NCBI GenBank assembly: GCA_964497515.1
Contig: CAZCCV010000003.1
Span: forward strand, 62,001 to 126,000
DNA: 64,000 nt
Source: CAZCCV01 sp964497515
Lineage (GTDB): Bacteria > Armatimonadota > UBA5829 > DTLH01
Reading direction: 5' to 3'
Program-made: the position numbers and the translations under genes
Shown here: piece by piece, positions 23,335 to 31,619 of the stretch
How the letters are laid out: the number at the start of each line of letters is the position of its first letter
How positions within the stretch are numbered: the first letter of the stretch is position 1
The notes under the pieces: model-generated
Seen by the model: the letters and a program-made list of their open reading frames with translations, nothing else
Database searches by the model: none
What the model was told of the DNA's origin: nothing

Positions 23335-24603
23335 ATGCCGGCTACGGCCGTAATTGGAACACAATGGGGAGATGAGGGCAAAGGGAGGATTGTAGACCTC
23401 CTTGCAGAAGATGCTGCTGCGGTAGTCAGATGCCAGGGTGGCGCAAATGCAGGGCATACGGTCATCAACCACTTTGGCAAGTTCGCTCTCCATCTTATAC
23501 CTTCAGGGATATTCAGTGATGCCACGTGCGTGATAGGCACTGGAGTGGCTTTCGACCCGCTTGCACTGTTGGAAGAGATTTCGGTGCTCGAAGCTGCCGG
23601 AGTGAAAACCGACAAGCTGGTGGTCTCTGACCGTGCTCACGTTGTAATGCCCTACCACATACTGGCAGACAGGCTGGAAGAGGAGCGATTGGGCAAGCGG
23701 CAGATAGGTACCACGCTGAAAGGAATCGGTCCGTCTTACAGTGACAAGGTGGGACGAATCGGCATCCAGGCAGGGGATCTTCTGAACCCAGACGTGCTTG
23801 CAGACAAGGTTCGCGCTGCTCTCGAGTGGAGAAATGCGATAATTGAAGGTGTCTACAAGCATAAGCCTGTTCAGGTCGATGAGATAATCGATTGGGCGCG
23901 CGAAAAAGGGGCACGGTTACGCGGAATCATCCGGCCGACGAGTCCTATTCTACACAGTGTGCTCAAAAAGAATCAGAGAATCCTCCTCGAGGGTCAACTT
24001 GGCACAATGCGCGACATCGACTGGGGTGCATATCCATACATCACCACGTCTTCGACTGTCACCGCCGGGTTGTGCGCCGGTTCTGGAGTTCCTCCCACTG
24101 CGATCGATCGTGTGATAGGAATAACCAAGGCTTACACGACGGCAGTTGGTTCTGGTCCTTTCCCGACCGAACTCGACGACGCTACAGGCGAGTGGCTGCG
24201 TAACCATGGTGGGGAGTTTGGATCGACAACTGGTCGTCCGAGACGCTGTGGATGGTTCGATGCAGTCGCTGTTCGATATGTTGTTGAACTAAACGGCGTA
24301 ACAGAGATCACACTCACCAAAGTCGACGTGCTCGACGGTTTAGATAAACTTAAGGTAGCAGTTGCGTATCGCATCGGTGGCGAAGTCACTACCGAGATTC
24401 CAACGACTGTGCCGATGGAGCAGGCAGAGCCAATCTACGAGGAGTTTGAAGGTTGGACAGGATCGGCAGACGTGACATCCTTTGACGAGCTTCCCATAAC
24501 TGCTCAGAAATACATCAGCAGACTTCAGGAGCTTATAGGAGTGCGCATCCGGCTGGTATCTATCGGCCCAGAGCGGCATCAGATATTTGAGTGGGCTGAT
24601 TAG
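23335..24603 (+). CDS. purA: Adenylosuccinate synthase
   Basis: A ~422-residue GTP-dependent enzyme joining IMP and aspartate in AMP synthesis. The P-loop-like GTQWGDEGKGRIVDLLAE is at residues ~8-25, GGANAGHTVI near 38, QIGTTLKGIGPSYSDK near 125, LLEGQLGTMRDIDWGAYPYI near 222 and TTGRPRRCGWFDAVAVR near 300. All match PurA. GGAGGTGG eight bases before the ATG at 23335 decides the start over an in-frame upstream codon. A terminator follows. Length is normal. Confidence 0.98.
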   Translation: MPATAVIGTQWGDEGKGRIVDLLAEDAAAVVRCQGGANAGHTVINHFGKFALHLIPSGIFSDATCVIGTGVAFDPLALLEEISVLEAAGVKTDKLVVSDRAHVVMPYHILADRLEEERLGKRQIGTTLKGIGPSYSDKVGRIGIQAGDLLNPDVLADKVRAALEWRNAIIEGVYKHKPVQVDEIIDWAREKGARLRGIIRPTSPILHSVLKKNQRILLEGQLGTMRDIDWGAYPYITTSSTVTAGLCAGSGVPPTAIDRVIGITKAYTTAVGSGPFPTELDDATGEWLRNHGGEFGSTTGRPRRCGWFDAVAVRYVVELNGVTEITLTKVDVLDGLDKLKVAVAYRIGGEVTTEIPTTVPMEQAEPIYEEFEGWTGSADVTSFDELPITAQKYISRLQELIGVRIRLVSIGPERHQIFEWAD

Positions 24604-24633
24604 CAGTAGCGCTACTGCACGAAAGAGAAATAG

Positions 24634-24667
24634 AAAGGGTGGTCACCCTCGGTGCCCACCCTTTTTG
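24634..24667 (+). terminator. Intrinsic terminator of purA
   Basis: AAAGGGTGG (24634-24642) pairs with CCACCCTTT (24657-24665) and is followed by TTTG. It also lies at the end of the convergent hcp gene. Confidence 0.85.
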
Positions 24668-24689
24668 TACGCCTTACTCTATCCTGCGA

Positions 24690-26297
24690 CTATGCAAGGA
24701 TGGCTTGCAGGTCTTCCTGAGGAGTGGAGATCGGAGCTATGTTGAACTTCTCTACCAGCACGTTCAAAACGTTTGATGAAACGAACGCAGGAAGGGAAGG
24801 GCCGATCTTGATGTTCTTGATACCAAGATGCAGAAGTGTCAGCAGAATTGCTACAGCTTTCTGCTCGTACCAAGAGAGCACCATTGAGAGCGGAAGTTCG
24901 TTTACACCTACACCGAATGCGTCGGCGAGCGCAACTGCTATCTGAATTGCAGAGTAGGCGTCGTTGCACTGGCCGATGTCGAGCAGCCTCGGAATTCCAC
25001 CAATGTCGCCGAACTCGAGCTTGTTGAAGCGAAACTTTCCGCAGGCAAGCGTGAGGATAACACAGTCATCGGGAACAACCTGTGCCAGATCGGTGTAGTA
25101 GTTGCGTCCCGGCTTCGCGCCGTCGCAACCGCCGATGAGGAAGAAATGCTTGATCGCACCGCTCTTCACACCGTCAATGACCTTATCGGCAACACCGAGC
25201 ACTGCATCGTGACCGAAGCCCACGAGGATTGTCTTGTCGCTTCCATCTTCAGTGAATCCAGGTGCGGCCAATGCAGCTTCGATGACCGGAGTGAAGTCGT
25301 GCCCAGGGATATGCTTTACGCCAGGCCACTGAACCAGGCCGGTTGTAAATATGCGATCCATATAACTCGGGCGCGGGCGCTGAATGCAGTTCGTAGTCAT
25401 CAGAATTGCACCAGGGAACTCGTTGAACTCTCTGACCTGATTCTGCCAGGCACCGCCATAGTTGCCGACCAGATGCTTGTAGGCTTTGAGCTTCGGATAA
25501 CCGTGTGCTGGGAGCATCTCACCGTGCGTGTAGATGTTAATGCCCTTGCCTTCTGTCTGCTTCAGCAGCTCTTCGAGGTCTTTCAAATCGTGTCCGGATA
25601 CCAGAATCGCTTTGCCCTTTACAGGCTCAATGCGTACGGGCGTCGGAACCGGATGCCCATAGGCGCTGGTATTCGCGGTGTCGAGGAGTTCCATAACCTT
25701 GAGGTTTAACTCGCCCACTTTCAAAGCCATAGCAGTCAAGTCATCAACTGACGGGCTCGGGTTGGTGAGGAAACTTAGAGCCTCGTGGAAACCAGCATAT
25801 GCGGCGTCATCTTCCTGTCCAAGAATCTGCGCGTGATCTGCATAGGCTGCTGCACCCTTCAGGCCGTAGGTTATAAGCTCCTGCAGGCTTACTACGTCGT
25901 CGCCGTAATCCTCACGTCGACCAACGATCGACTTACCAGTGGCGGCTTCCATATCGAACGTTTCCGGCGTTTTGCCGGCCTTCACGCAGGCGTCTTCATA
26001 CAGCTTCTTCGCCGTATCACGCATTTCCACAGCCTTGTCGATCATCAGTTGCACTGTTTCGGGATCGAAGTTCACGTTGGTAACAGTTGTGAAGAGAGCT
26101 TCGATTGTGAAGACATCGATCTCTTTGCTCGATGCGCCGAGTTGGCGCGCTCTGTGGGCATACCACGAGATCGCCCTGGTTACAAATAACAGCTCATCCT
26201 GCAAAACAGCGGTCTCGGCATCCTTGCCACACACCCCTGAGGTGGTACATCCTGTGCCTTTGACCGTCTGCTCGCATTGATAACAGAACATGTTCAT
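24690..26297 (-). CDS. hcp: Hydroxylamine reductase / hybrid cluster protein
   Basis: A 535-residue hybrid-cluster protein. The N-terminal cysteines read CYQCEQTVKGTGCTTSGVCG, the C-x2-C-x8-C-x5-C pattern that binds a [4Fe-4S] cluster in class I (anaerobe type) Hcp. Downstream hybrid-cluster ligands are recognisable in GHDLKD, ILMTTNCIQRP, FFLIGGCDGAKPGRNYY and LTLACGKFRFNK, with QCNDAYSAIQIA. It reduces hydroxylamine in vitro and is thought to act on nitric oxide in vivo. GGAGGAG precedes the start. It is cotranscribed with the Rrf2 regulator 31 bases upstream, which supports a nitrosative-stress role. Confidence 0.97.
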   Translation of the reverse strand: MNMFCYQCEQTVKGTGCTTSGVCGKDAETAVLQDELLFVTRAISWYAHRARQLGASSKEIDVFTIEALFTTVTNVNFDPETVQLMIDKAVEMRDTAKKLYEDACVKAGKTPETFDMEAATGKSIVGRREDYGDDVVSLQELITYGLKGAAAYADHAQILGQEDDAAYAGFHEALSFLTNPSPSVDDLTAMALKVGELNLKVMELLDTANTSAYGHPVPTPVRIEPVKGKAILVSGHDLKDLEELLKQTEGKGINIYTHGEMLPAHGYPKLKAYKHLVGNYGGAWQNQVREFNEFPGAILMTTNCIQRPRPSYMDRIFTTGLVQWPGVKHIPGHDFTPVIEAALAAPGFTEDGSDKTILVGFGHDAVLGVADKVIDGVKSGAIKHFFLIGGCDGAKPGRNYYTDLAQVVPDDCVILTLACGKFRFNKLEFGDIGGIPRLLDIGQCNDAYSAIQIAVALADAFGVGVNELPLSMVLSWYEQKAVAILLTLLHLGIKNIKIGPSLPAFVSSNVLNVLVEKFNIAPISTPQEDLQAILA

Positions 26298-26328
26298 AGA
26301 CTCCTCCTATTGGTAGCATAAAGAATAG

Positions 26329-26733
26329 TCACGGTTTAATAATCCCGAGAGTGGTATTAGACAGGCGTTCTGTTACCTGTCTGTTGATTTGAGAAACTAA
26401 GTCGCCGAGGATACATTCGGCTCTGCCGCAGGTTGGCTGGCCAAGCAGACAATCCGACGTTTCGAGCGGGCCGTCTATTGTCTCATACACTTCGAGCAAA
26501 GTGATCTCATCAGCCGGCTTCGCAAGTCGCATTCCACCCTTTGGCCCACGCGCAGTCTCGACGAGCTTGGCGTGTGCCAGACGCTGGCTGACCTTCGATA
26601 GATGGTTCTCCGACACAGCCAGGCGTTTGGCAATATGATGAGTCGATAACCATTGGTCGGGCGACTCAGCCAGTACGCTCATAGCATGCAAAGCTAAAGA
26701 TGCGGCTTCAGATATTCTGAGTAGGCTCGGCAT
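26329..26733 (-). CDS. Rrf2 family regulator, NsrR-like
   Basis: A 134-residue Rrf2 protein. The winged HTH spans STHHIAKRLAVSENHLSKVS and ETARGPKGGMRLAKPAD, and the helix ITLLEVYETIDGPLE follows. Three cysteines occur in DCLLGQPTCGRAECILGDL, the expected Fe-S ligand region of NsrR/IscR-type sensors. Being upstream of hcp, it is probably the NO-responsive repressor of this unit. A perfect 12-base palindrome lies between its -35 and -10 boxes. Confidence 0.92.
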   Translation of the reverse strand: MPSLLRISEAASLALHAMSVLAESPDQWLSTHHIAKRLAVSENHLSKVSQRLAHAKLVETARGPKGGMRLAKPADEITLLEVYETIDGPLETSDCLLGQPTCGRAECILGDLVSQINRQVTERLSNTTLGIIKP

Positions 26734-26779
26734 TGGCCTTTCTTTCCGTTGTATTCAGGCATTTCAGTACTTCACTACC

Positions 26780-26808
26780 ACTTTATAGAAGTCGAACGAC
26801 TGTGTCAA
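26780..26808 (-). promoter_or_regulatory. rrf2-hcp promoter with palindromic operator
   Basis: On the minus strand TTGACA (complement of 26803-26808), a 17-base spacer and TAAAGT (complement of 26780-26785). The spacer holds the palindrome AGTCG-AA-CGACT (26790-26801), a likely autoregulatory operator. Confidence 0.75.
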
Positions 26809-26896
26809 CAGAAATCGTCCTAGCGGGGAAAAATGCCCCATTTTTATTGCAGTCACTCCGTTTGCTGAATACTCTGTTTGTGCCTCTCGGGTTTCC

Positions 26897-26926
26897 TTGA
26901 CACAGCGGTACGAGGGTACCTATAAT
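26897..26926 (+). promoter_or_regulatory. Promoter of the nuoH-N operon
   Basis: TTGACA (26897-26902), an 18-base spacer and a consensus TATAAT (26921-26926). The leader of ~135 bases contains AGCGGAT (27007-27013) complementary to ATCCGCT (27046-27052). The whole 26734-27067 gap carries this and the divergent rrf2 promoter and no gene. Confidence 0.8.
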
Positions 26927-27067
26927 AGGTTGGCACGCTTTTCAGACCTCCTGTGTCCGTGAATCTGGAACAGGCCAGAGCGGTTTTTGGCATGAGGTTA
27001 TGATCAGAGCGGATCTAGCGCGCCTTTTGCTCCCTCGTGTTGCGAAATCCGCTGCGAGACCCTTTAC

Positions 27068-28108
27068 ATGAATGTACCAGAAGTCCTTCGCATAGCTGGC
27101 ACGATGCTGCTCGTTGCCGTGGTTATCCTCGGCTTTATTTTGGTCGCAGTCCTCTACATTATCTGGGGTCTGCGAAAAGTAATGGGCGATATCCAGGTAA
27201 GAGTGGGGCCGAACAGGGTTGGACCGTTCGGATTATTCCAGACCATTGCTGATGCCTTGAAACTCCTGCAGAAGGAAGACGTTATCCCGACAGGAGCAGA
27301 CCGCTGGCTGTTTACCATAGCACCTGCTCTGGTGTTCATCCCCGCTTATCTTGTTTACGTAGTGATGCCGTTTGGCAAAGGACTGATTGCCAAAGACCTC
27401 AACATTGGAATAGTGTACATCACTGCTATTACCAGTATAACGGTCATTGGGATCATCATAGGCGGATGGGCATCTAACAACAAGTGGGCGCTTCTAGGTG
27501 CGTTTCGCGCCGCTGCGCAGCTTGTGGCTTACGAAGTTCCAATGATACTGGCACTTATGGTTCCTGTCATTTTTGCTGGCACCTTCAGTATGCAGGGAAT
27601 CGTCGAGGCGCAGGCAGGAGGCTTCACTCGCTGGTTCATATTCCCTAACCTCAGCACCTTTGGAATACCAATAGTTGCGTTTGTCATTTACCTTACTGCG
27701 GGTCTTGCAGAGATTAATCATACGCCATTCGATATTATGGAAGCTGAGTCTGAGCTTGTCGCTGGATTCAACGTAGAGTACAGTGGGATGAAGTTCGCAC
27801 TATTCTTCCTCGAAGAGTTTGCCGCTGCGTTTACCATATGTGCAATTGCAGTGACTCTTTTCTTCGGCGGATGGCACGCTCCTTTGCCGTTTCTCGGAGA
27901 TCAGTGGACAGGTCTTGCAGGAATGGCCGCATCGCTTTTCTGGTTCCTTTCGAAATCAATCCTCGGCGTGCTTGTTCTCATGTGGATACGTTCTACCTGG
28001 CCGAGGGTTAGAATGGATCAATTGATGAACCTGGGCTGGAAGATAATGATCCCCGCTGGGCTGGTGATGATTCTGGTCGCCGGGTCGGTTGCAGTGCTCG
28101 GGGGATAG
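27068..28108 (+). CDS. nuoH: NADH-quinone oxidoreductase subunit H
   Basis: A 346-residue, eight-helix membrane subunit forming part of the quinone site of complex I. Landmarks are VRVGPNRVGPFGLFQTIADA with LKLLQKED (~45-70), LLGAFRAAAQLVAYEVPM near residue 142, GLAEINHTPFDIMEAESELV with AGFNVEYSGMKF (~214-245), and WIRSTWPRVRMDQLMNLGWK near 303. It is first in an operon H-I-J-K-L-M-N. Subunits A-G are not upstream; the gene before is the divergent rrf2 regulator. The start lacks a strong ribosome-binding site. Confidence 0.97.
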   Translation: MNVPEVLRIAGTMLLVAVVILGFILVAVLYIIWGLRKVMGDIQVRVGPNRVGPFGLFQTIADALKLLQKEDVIPTGADRWLFTIAPALVFIPAYLVYVVMPFGKGLIAKDLNIGIVYITAITSITVIGIIIGGWASNNKWALLGAFRAAAQLVAYEVPMILALMVPVIFAGTFSMQGIVEAQAGGFTRWFIFPNLSTFGIPIVAFVIYLTAGLAEINHTPFDIMEAESELVAGFNVEYSGMKFALFFLEEFAAAFTICAIAVTLFFGGWHAPLPFLGDQWTGLAGMAASLFWFLSKSILGVLVLMWIRSTWPRVRMDQLMNLGWKIMIPAGLVMILVAGSVAVLGG

Positions 28109-28114
28109 TCGGCT

Positions 28115-28636
28115 ATGAAAAAACAGCCGCTCTACAAAGAAATCATATATACTTTCTCGAGCCTTGTTAAAGGGTTGGCGGTGACTTTTGTAAACCTGTT
28201 CAGAAAGAAAGTCACTCTTATGTATCCGGAGGAACGATGGCCGCTGCCAGACAATTACAGGGGGTTGCCTGTCCTTCCTGTAGATCCTGCAACTGGCAAG
28301 GTGCGATGTATTGCGTGTGGTGCGTGTGCAAGAGTCTGCCCTGAACAGATTATAACCATACAGCACGAAATAGGTGAGGACAAGAAGCGGAAGCTGGTAG
28401 AGTTTACTATCGATGCTTCGCGGTGTATGTTCTGCGGACTCTGTGTTGAATCGTGCCCTACAAAAGGGTTAGTGACCAGCAAACTGTATGAACTATCGAG
28501 CTTTGATCGTGATCAGATGATCTTTAACCTGAAAGCACTGAGCGAGCTGGGCGGCACCTTCCACGAGGAGCCGGAGCCTGATTCTGAGTGCCAAGAGAAG
28601 GATAATCCTTCCACAGAAGGAGCGGCAGAAGAATGA
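28115..28636 (+). CDS. nuoI: NADH-quinone oxidoreductase subunit I
   Basis: A 173-residue ferredoxin-like subunit carrying clusters N6a and N6b. The two motifs are CIACGACARVCP near residue 66 and CMFCGLCVESCP near 108, both complete C-x2-C-x2-C-x3-C. The amphipathic N terminus (EIIYTFSSLVKGLAVTFVNL) binds the membrane arm. The C terminus is acidic. It starts 6 bases after nuoH and overlaps nuoJ by 4 bases. Confidence 0.97.
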   Translation: MKKQPLYKEIIYTFSSLVKGLAVTFVNLFRKKVTLMYPEERWPLPDNYRGLPVLPVDPATGKVRCIACGACARVCPEQIITIQHEIGEDKKRKLVEFTIDASRCMFCGLCVESCPTKGLVTSKLYELSSFDRDQMIFNLKALSELGGTFHEEPEPDSECQEKDNPSTEGAAEE

Positions 28637-29154
28637 TACCCTACGGACACTCTTTGACCTTTGCCGCTATTGCGGCGATGACTATAGCATCTGCAGTTCT
28701 GGTAGTTACAGTGCCGAACATCCTTCGATCTGCACTTTTTCTGGCATTTACGTTCCTAGGCGTTGCAGGGCTCTATGTGCTTGCCAACGCTGAGTTTCTG
28801 GCTGCCATGCAGGTGCTCATTTATGTGGGCGCCATCACTGTGCTTATTATGTTCGCCATTGTTCTAACGCAGCAGCTTATGGGGGCAAAGATTCGACAGG
28901 CGACGAACCTCCGAATGGTGATTCTCGGAGCTCCAATTGCTGGGTTAGTCTTTGTTTTCCTGGTAAAGGCGTTTATTCAGCCGCTTTCGGAGATGAAGTT
29001 CAACGCTACTCCTGCTCCAGCAGGAACTGAGACCATTAAGCTTATCGCCAAATCACTGATTAGGCCACACGTTCTTCCGTTTGAGCTGGCCTCGTTTGTA
29101 CTGTTGGTAGCGCTTATTGGTGCCATCGTCATTGCAAAGGAGGACAGAAAATGA
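28633..29154 (+). CDS. nuoJ: NADH-quinone oxidoreductase subunit J
   Basis: A 173-residue membrane subunit with five helices. The conserved stretch FLAAMQVLIYVGAITVLIMF is at residues ~55-75, the region with the pi-bulge in complex I. It overlaps nuoI and nuoK by ATGA junctions, indicating translational coupling. Confidence 0.95.
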   Translation: MIPYGHSLTFAAIAAMTIASAVLVVTVPNILRSALFLAFTFLGVAGLYVLANAEFLAAMQVLIYVGAITVLIMFAIVLTQQLMGAKIRQATNLRMVILGAPIAGLVFVFLVKAFIQPLSEMKFNATPAPAGTETIKLIAKSLIRPHVLPFELASFVLLVALIGAIVIAKEDRK

Positions 29155-29477
29155 TTCCTGAGCATCCTCCTGTCCATTGGTACCTTTATGTATCTGCTGC
29201 ACTCTTCGCGATAGGGATATTCGGTATGATGACACGCCGAAATGCTATCGCGATGCTTATGTCTATCGAGCTAATGCTAAACGCTGCAAATATCAATCTG
29301 GTAGCCTTTTCGGGCTACCTGAAGAATCCGGCAGAGCCGCTATCGGGTCAGATATTTGCTCTGTTTGTGATAGCTGTTGCAGCCGCCGAAGTCGCGGTGG
29401 GACTGGCAATTGTGATAAACGTCTATCGTACGGTCAGACACATCAATGCTGACGAAATCGACACTATGAAGTGGTAA
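29151..29477 (+). CDS. nuoK: NADH-quinone oxidoreductase subunit K
   Basis: A 108-residue, three-helix proton-channel subunit. LFAIGIFGMMTRRNAIAMLM with SIELMLNAANINLVAFSG contains the conserved Glu of helix 2, and FVIAVAAAEVAVGLAIVI contains that of helix 3. It is slightly longer than E. coli NuoK at its N terminus. Confidence 0.97.
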   Translation: MIPEHPPVHWYLYVSAALFAIGIFGMMTRRNAIAMLMSIELMLNAANINLVAFSGYLKNPAEPLSGQIFALFVIAVAAAEVAVGLAIVINVYRTVRHINADEIDTMKW

Positions 29478-29481
29478 CCGA

Positions 29482-31590
29482 ATGATACAATCCGCCTGGT
29501 TGATTCCAACAATACCGTTAGCGGCATTTGTCGTAATCATAGCTCTTGGGCCAAAACTTAAGAGCAATGCTGCGTACGTTGCCATTGCAGCAATTGCATC
29601 GTCGTTTGTGCTGTCTGTAGGTATCGGGTACGAGTTCTTTTTTATTCATGGCGGACACGATTCGGTTTCGGTGTTAGTCAACTGGGCTCCAACGGGACTC
29701 AGCCAGATGAGAATGGGTTTTACGGTCGATTCTCTTACAATCCTGATGCTTATGGTTGTGACGATCGTAAGCTTCATGGTGCATGTGTACTCGGTTGGCT
29801 ATATGCACGGAGACCCACGCTATCCGCGGTTCTTTGCATTCCTTGCGCTCTTCAGCTCTGCGATGCTCTCTCTTGTCGTCGCAAATACCATTCTGCTGAT
29901 GTACATAAGCTGGGAGCTTGTTGGTCTTACATCGTACCTACTCATTGGATTCTGGTTCGAAAAACCCGAAGCGATGCGCGCTGCCAAAAAGGCATTCCTC
30001 GTGACCAAGGTGGGGGACGTTGGTTTCTTCCTGGGTCTGATGATTCTCTATCTCAATACGGGCTCGATTGAACTGTCGGCAATATTCCAACAGATTGAGC
30101 ATCTGAAGACACTGCCGAGTGTCCATATTCCCGCCGTTGGTGCGATTGCGTCGATCATACTTGGGATTGCAGCGTATGGTTTCGCTGCAGCAATACTTCG
30201 AGGCGCAAAACTTCGAGTTCCTGTAGCATTGGTCGCAGCCGTAGCTATTGGTGGTATAGCGTACGCAGTGCTTGGATCGTTTGGAATTACGCTCTCATTG
30301 CTCGCTGTTGCTGCACTTCTTCTGTTTTGGGGAGCAATGGGCAAATCTGCACAGTTCCCGTTGCACGTTTGGCTGCCGGATGCTATGCAGGGCCCTACAC
30401 CTGTCAGCGCATTGATTCACGCTGCTACGATGGTCGCCGCTGGTGTGTACTTGGTCGCAAGAATGTATCCTGTTTTCCACGCAGACCCGGTCGCGCTGAA
30501 TACTGTCGCAGTAATTGGCGCGTTTACTGCTGTTTTTGCAGCAACAATGGGTCTTGTGATGAACGATATCAAGCAAGTTTTGGCTTATTCCACAATCAGC
30601 CAGCTTGGATATATGATGATGGGGCTTGGTGTTGGTGGATACACCGCTGGAGTCTTCCACCTTATGACGCATGCATACTTCAAAGCTAACCTGTTTTTGG
30701 GTTCCGGAAGCGTTATCCACGGCACCGGCACGCAGGATATGCGGCAGATGGGCGGACTTGCCCGGAAGATGCCGTGGACGTTCCTTACATTTGCTATAGC
30801 AACACTGGCTCTCATCGGATTCCCGCTTACCGCAGGGTTCTTCAGCAAGGATGAAATCCTCCTTTCGGCGTACTATTGGTCGGGCGGAAAGATGATCTTC
30901 TACGCAGGTGTGCTTGGAGCATTTCTCACTGCGTTTTATATGACCAGGCTCATTGCTATGACTTTCCTCGGCAAGCCGCGCGATCCCAGTGTTCATGCTT
31001 ACGAAAGCTCAAAAGTGATGCTGATACCACTAGGTGTTCTGGCGGTTCTTTCGGTTGCTGCCGGTTATGTCGGGGCACCCTGGCACAACGTTCTTTCCAA
31101 GTACGTTGCATTTGGCCACGGCGAACACGAGTTTTTGTGGAGCGTGATGTGGACTGGAACCGGAGCGGGTCTCTTTGGAATACTTATGGGCACGCTCATC
31201 TGGGTGAAACCTGTAATTAGAATCTCTGCGCTTAAACCCGCGTTTGGATGGGTGCAAACACTTGTTGCTAACAAATACTATATGGACGATATCTACGATA
31301 TTGTAGTTATTCGCCCGCTGATGGTTTCAACGCGAGCACTCTTTGCTTTCGATAGATGGATAATCGATACAGGAATTGTAAACGGTGTAGCCTGGATTAC
31401 ATTGCAACTGTCGAGATTCTGGGCTCTGTTCGATCGCTACGTCGTAGACGGCATTGTGAATCTCATAGCTAAGATTGCGGAGCTCGCTGGCAGGTCTCTT
31501 AGATATGTGCAGACCGGCGTCTCCCAGCATTACGCACTGATACTCGTCGCCAGCATTGTTGTGATGGGCTGGTACTTTGTACTGAGATAG
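29482..31590 (+). CDS. nuoL: NADH-quinone oxidoreductase subunit L
   Basis: A 702-residue antiporter-like proton-pumping subunit. MISWELVGLTSYLLIGFWFE-type sequence (YISWELVGLTSYLLIGFW) lies near residue 140. GKSAQFPLHVWLPDAMQGPT with PVSALIHAATMVAAGVYL lies near 290. MNDIKQVLAYSTISQLGYMM and FHLMTHAYFKANLFLGSGSV follow. The long lateral helix and last helix are present at the C terminus. It is ~90 residues longer than E. coli NuoL, partly through an extra hydrophobic segment pair before GKSAQ (about 30130-30310). Confidence 0.97.
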   Translation: MIQSAWLIPTIPLAAFVVIIALGPKLKSNAAYVAIAAIASSFVLSVGIGYEFFFIHGGHDSVSVLVNWAPTGLSQMRMGFTVDSLTILMLMVVTIVSFMVHVYSVGYMHGDPRYPRFFAFLALFSSAMLSLVVANTILLMYISWELVGLTSYLLIGFWFEKPEAMRAAKKAFLVTKVGDVGFFLGLMILYLNTGSIELSAIFQQIEHLKTLPSVHIPAVGAIASIILGIAAYGFAAAILRGAKLRVPVALVAAVAIGGIAYAVLGSFGITLSLLAVAALLLFWGAMGKSAQFPLHVWLPDAMQGPTPVSALIHAATMVAAGVYLVARMYPVFHADPVALNTVAVIGAFTAVFAATMGLVMNDIKQVLAYSTISQLGYMMMGLGVGGYTAGVFHLMTHAYFKANLFLGSGSVIHGTGTQDMRQMGGLARKMPWTFLTFAIATLALIGFPLTAGFFSKDEILLSAYYWSGGKMIFYAGVLGAFLTAFYMTRLIAMTFLGKPRDPSVHAYESSKVMLIPLGVLAVLSVAAGYVGAPWHNVLSKYVAFGHGEHEFLWSVMWTGTGAGLFGILMGTLIWVKPVIRISALKPAFGWVQTLVANKYYMDDIYDIVVIRPLMVSTRALFAFDRWIIDTGIVNGVAWITLQLSRFWALFDRYVVDGIVNLIAKIAELAGRSLRYVQTGVSQHYALILVASIVVMGWYFVLR

Positions 31591-31619
31591 TTTTCGGCTC
31601 GACCTGAGGATTGCATTTG

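Noticed and set aside
26929..26945. TTGGCACGCTTTTCAGA upstream of nuoH as a sigma54 promoter
   Set aside because: The -24 part is perfect, but AG stands where GC is required at -12, and a consensus sigma70 promoter lies just upstream.
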